From positions 1 to 8,407 of the forward strand of contig QMLL01000056.1 of NCBI GenBank assembly GCA_003646715.1: 8,407 nucleotides of DNA, written 5' to 3'. Position numbers and translations under genes: made by a program. The notes beneath the pieces are model-generated. The model was not told the origin of the DNA. It made no database searches and saw only the letters and a program-made list of their open reading frames with translations. The stretch comes from Deltaproteobacteria bacterium. Its GTDB lineage: Bacteria > Desulfobacterota > Syntrophobacteria > B119-G9. Below are positions 7,513 to 8,407 of this stretch, one piece after another; the first letter of the stretch is position 1; each line of letters opens with the position of its first letter.

Positions 7513-8295
7513 CTACGCAAGGCCGGAATATTTTAGGACTCGCTTGACATAATTTTGCGTTTCCTTATATGGAGGCACACCGCCGTGCTTTGTTACGGCT
7601 CCGGGGCCGGCATTATAAGCAGCCAAAGCATGGATCAGGTTCCCATCGAAGCGATCAAGCATTTTCCTTAGATATTTCACTCCACCCTCGATGTTTTGCT
7701 CTACATCAAACGGATTGGTTACTCCAAGTTCTTTTGCAGTGCCTGGCATTAGTTGCATGAGGCCCATGGCACCAGCCCCGGAAACAGCTCGTTCGTTGAA
7801 CCCGGATTCCGCTCTTATTATTCCCCGAATGATATTTTGAGGCACGTTATAAGCCTTTGAAGCTTTTTCTATAATTTGATCAATCTTTTTTCTGGAAGAG
7901 GGATATACCCGTTTCCAACTCAATGGTACGGAGTTGACACCATGCTTGCATCTATTTATAGTTTTCTGGTTTCTGCGAATCGAAGTATTTTCGCTCCGGG
8001 AATCTAAAGTTACACTTTTTTTGCTAGCCGAATCCTCACCACCGCTTTCCTCTCTTTTTCCCGGAACACACACTGGATGAGCCAGATAATCTTTTATTTT
8101 CCAGCCTGAATTATTATTAGTTCCGGCCACTTTCCCTGAGATACTCTCTTTTTCAAGCATTTTAATAAAATCCGATACACCGGTTCTCCTGGGAACCTTC
8201 GATCCAGAAGCGAATGTTGAAGCAAAGGACTTCCACATGAGCCTTTTGACCAGATCGCTTTTCCCGACCATCCCGGATTGTCCCACACCAAACAT
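7513..8295 (-). CDS. Lytic transglycosylase with C-terminal SLT (Slt70-type) domain
   Basis: A 260-residue protein whose C-terminal half (about 135-260) is a complete goose-lysozyme-like SLT domain, which cleaves peptidoglycan between MurNAc and GlcNAc, leaving 1,6-anhydroMurNAc. Motifs in order: IIRAESGFNERAVSGAGA (159-176) with catalytic E163, GLMQLMPGTAKELGV (178-192), NIEGGVKYLRKMLDRFDG (201-218), and AYNAGPGAV (226-234). The first 130 residues match nothing I recognise; they are polar and rich in Ser, Lys and Arg, and look partly disordered. No signal peptide, lipobox or membrane segment is visible, which is odd for an enzyme acting in the periplasm; secretion by an unusual route or a flagellar or envelope machine is possible but not shown. 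ATG at 8295 follows directly after the TAA of the upstream GGDEF gene, with GAGAGGG eight bases before it. The two are surely in one transcription unit. Confidence 0.93.
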   Translation of the reverse strand: MFGVGQSGMVGKSDLVKRLMWKSFASTFASGSKVPRRTGVSDFIKMLEKESISGKVAGTNNNSGWKIKDYLAHPVCVPGKREESGGEDSASKKSVTLDSRSENTSIRRNQKTINRCKHGVNSVPLSWKRVYPSSRKKIDQIIEKASKAYNVPQNIIRGIIRAESGFNERAVSGAGAMGLMQLMPGTAKELGVTNPFDVEQNIEGGVKYLRKMLDRFDGNLIHALAAYNAGPGAVTKHGGVPPYKETQNYVKRVLKYSGLA

Positions 8296-8407
8296 TTACA
8301 AATCCCTCTCGGAGCAACATTGATTTTTGCCGTTTATTTTGGCTGCATACATGGCTCGGTCAGCCCTTTCAAACAGGGTCTCAGATGTGTCATCTTCTCT
8401 TCTTTCG
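8296..8407 (-). CDS. C-terminal end of a GGDEF-domain protein, probable diguanylate cyclase (5' part outside window)
   Basis: The final 36 codons and TAA stop of a minus-strand gene are present; the rest lies beyond the window. The residues LFERADRAMYAAKINGKNQ match the conserved last helix of GGDEF domains (usual form: LLxxADxALYxAKxxGRN). The enzyme class makes cyclic di-GMP from two GTP; the catalytic GGDEF motif is off the window, so activity cannot be judged. After this helix only about seven residues remain, so GGDEF is the last domain. The stop codon abuts the ATG of the transglycosylase, in the same frame, which makes them an operon and possibly translationally coupled. The identification rests on a short segment but the pattern is distinctive. 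Confidence 0.8.
   Translation of the reverse strand, partial: ERREDDTSETLFERADRAMYAAKINGKNQCCSERDL

Noticed and set aside
7498..7545. Bidirectional terminator between the convergent genes
   Set aside because: Only a five-base GAGTC/GACTC pair with a 32-base loop is present and no T-run follows it.

Overview
This is a bacterial chromosomal housekeeping segment. It most resembles a Gram-negative anaerobe of the former Deltaproteobacteria (Desulfobacterota). That placement is an inference from three things: an mfd gene directly coupled to an exported SurA/PpiC-type chaperone, a bacterial selenocysteine gene (selA), and GGDEF signalling genes. GC content looks moderate by eye (not counted), and AGA/AGG arginine codons are common. 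No rRNA, tRNA, CRISPR array, transposon or phage gene was seen.

Layout. The left third (1-2729) is on the minus strand, read right to left: bioY (biotin transporter S component), then selA (selenocysteine synthase) 26 bases later, then after 94 bases a gene cut by the window edge that looks like a GAF-type sensor running into a divergent GGDEF domain. Spacing suggests one transcription unit. A short intergenic region (about 2745-2876) separates bioY from the divergent mfd. The centre (2877-7497) is on the plus strand: full-length mfd (transcription-repair coupling factor), overlapping by 8 bases a secreted parvulin/SurA-like protein. The right end is on the minus strand and converges on it: a lytic transglycosylase of the SLT family (7513-8295), preceded without any gap by the last 36 codons of a GGDEF protein (8296-8407).

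How they fit together. The genes serve separate functions: biotin uptake, selenocysteine synthesis, DNA repair, envelope protein folding, peptidoglycan turnover and c-di-GMP signalling. The transcription units are bioY-selA-(GGDEF-like), mfd-chaperone and GGDEF-SLT. The most unusual points are the GGDEF and transglycosylase reading frames, which share one frame and are separated by a single TAA immediately followed by ATG; the lack of a signal peptide on that transglycosylase; a GGDEF-like domain at the left edge that seems to have lost its metal-binding aspartate; and a parvulin domain with poorly conserved active-site positions. I see no clear new multi-gene system here. There is no gene-free stretch longer than about 130 bases.
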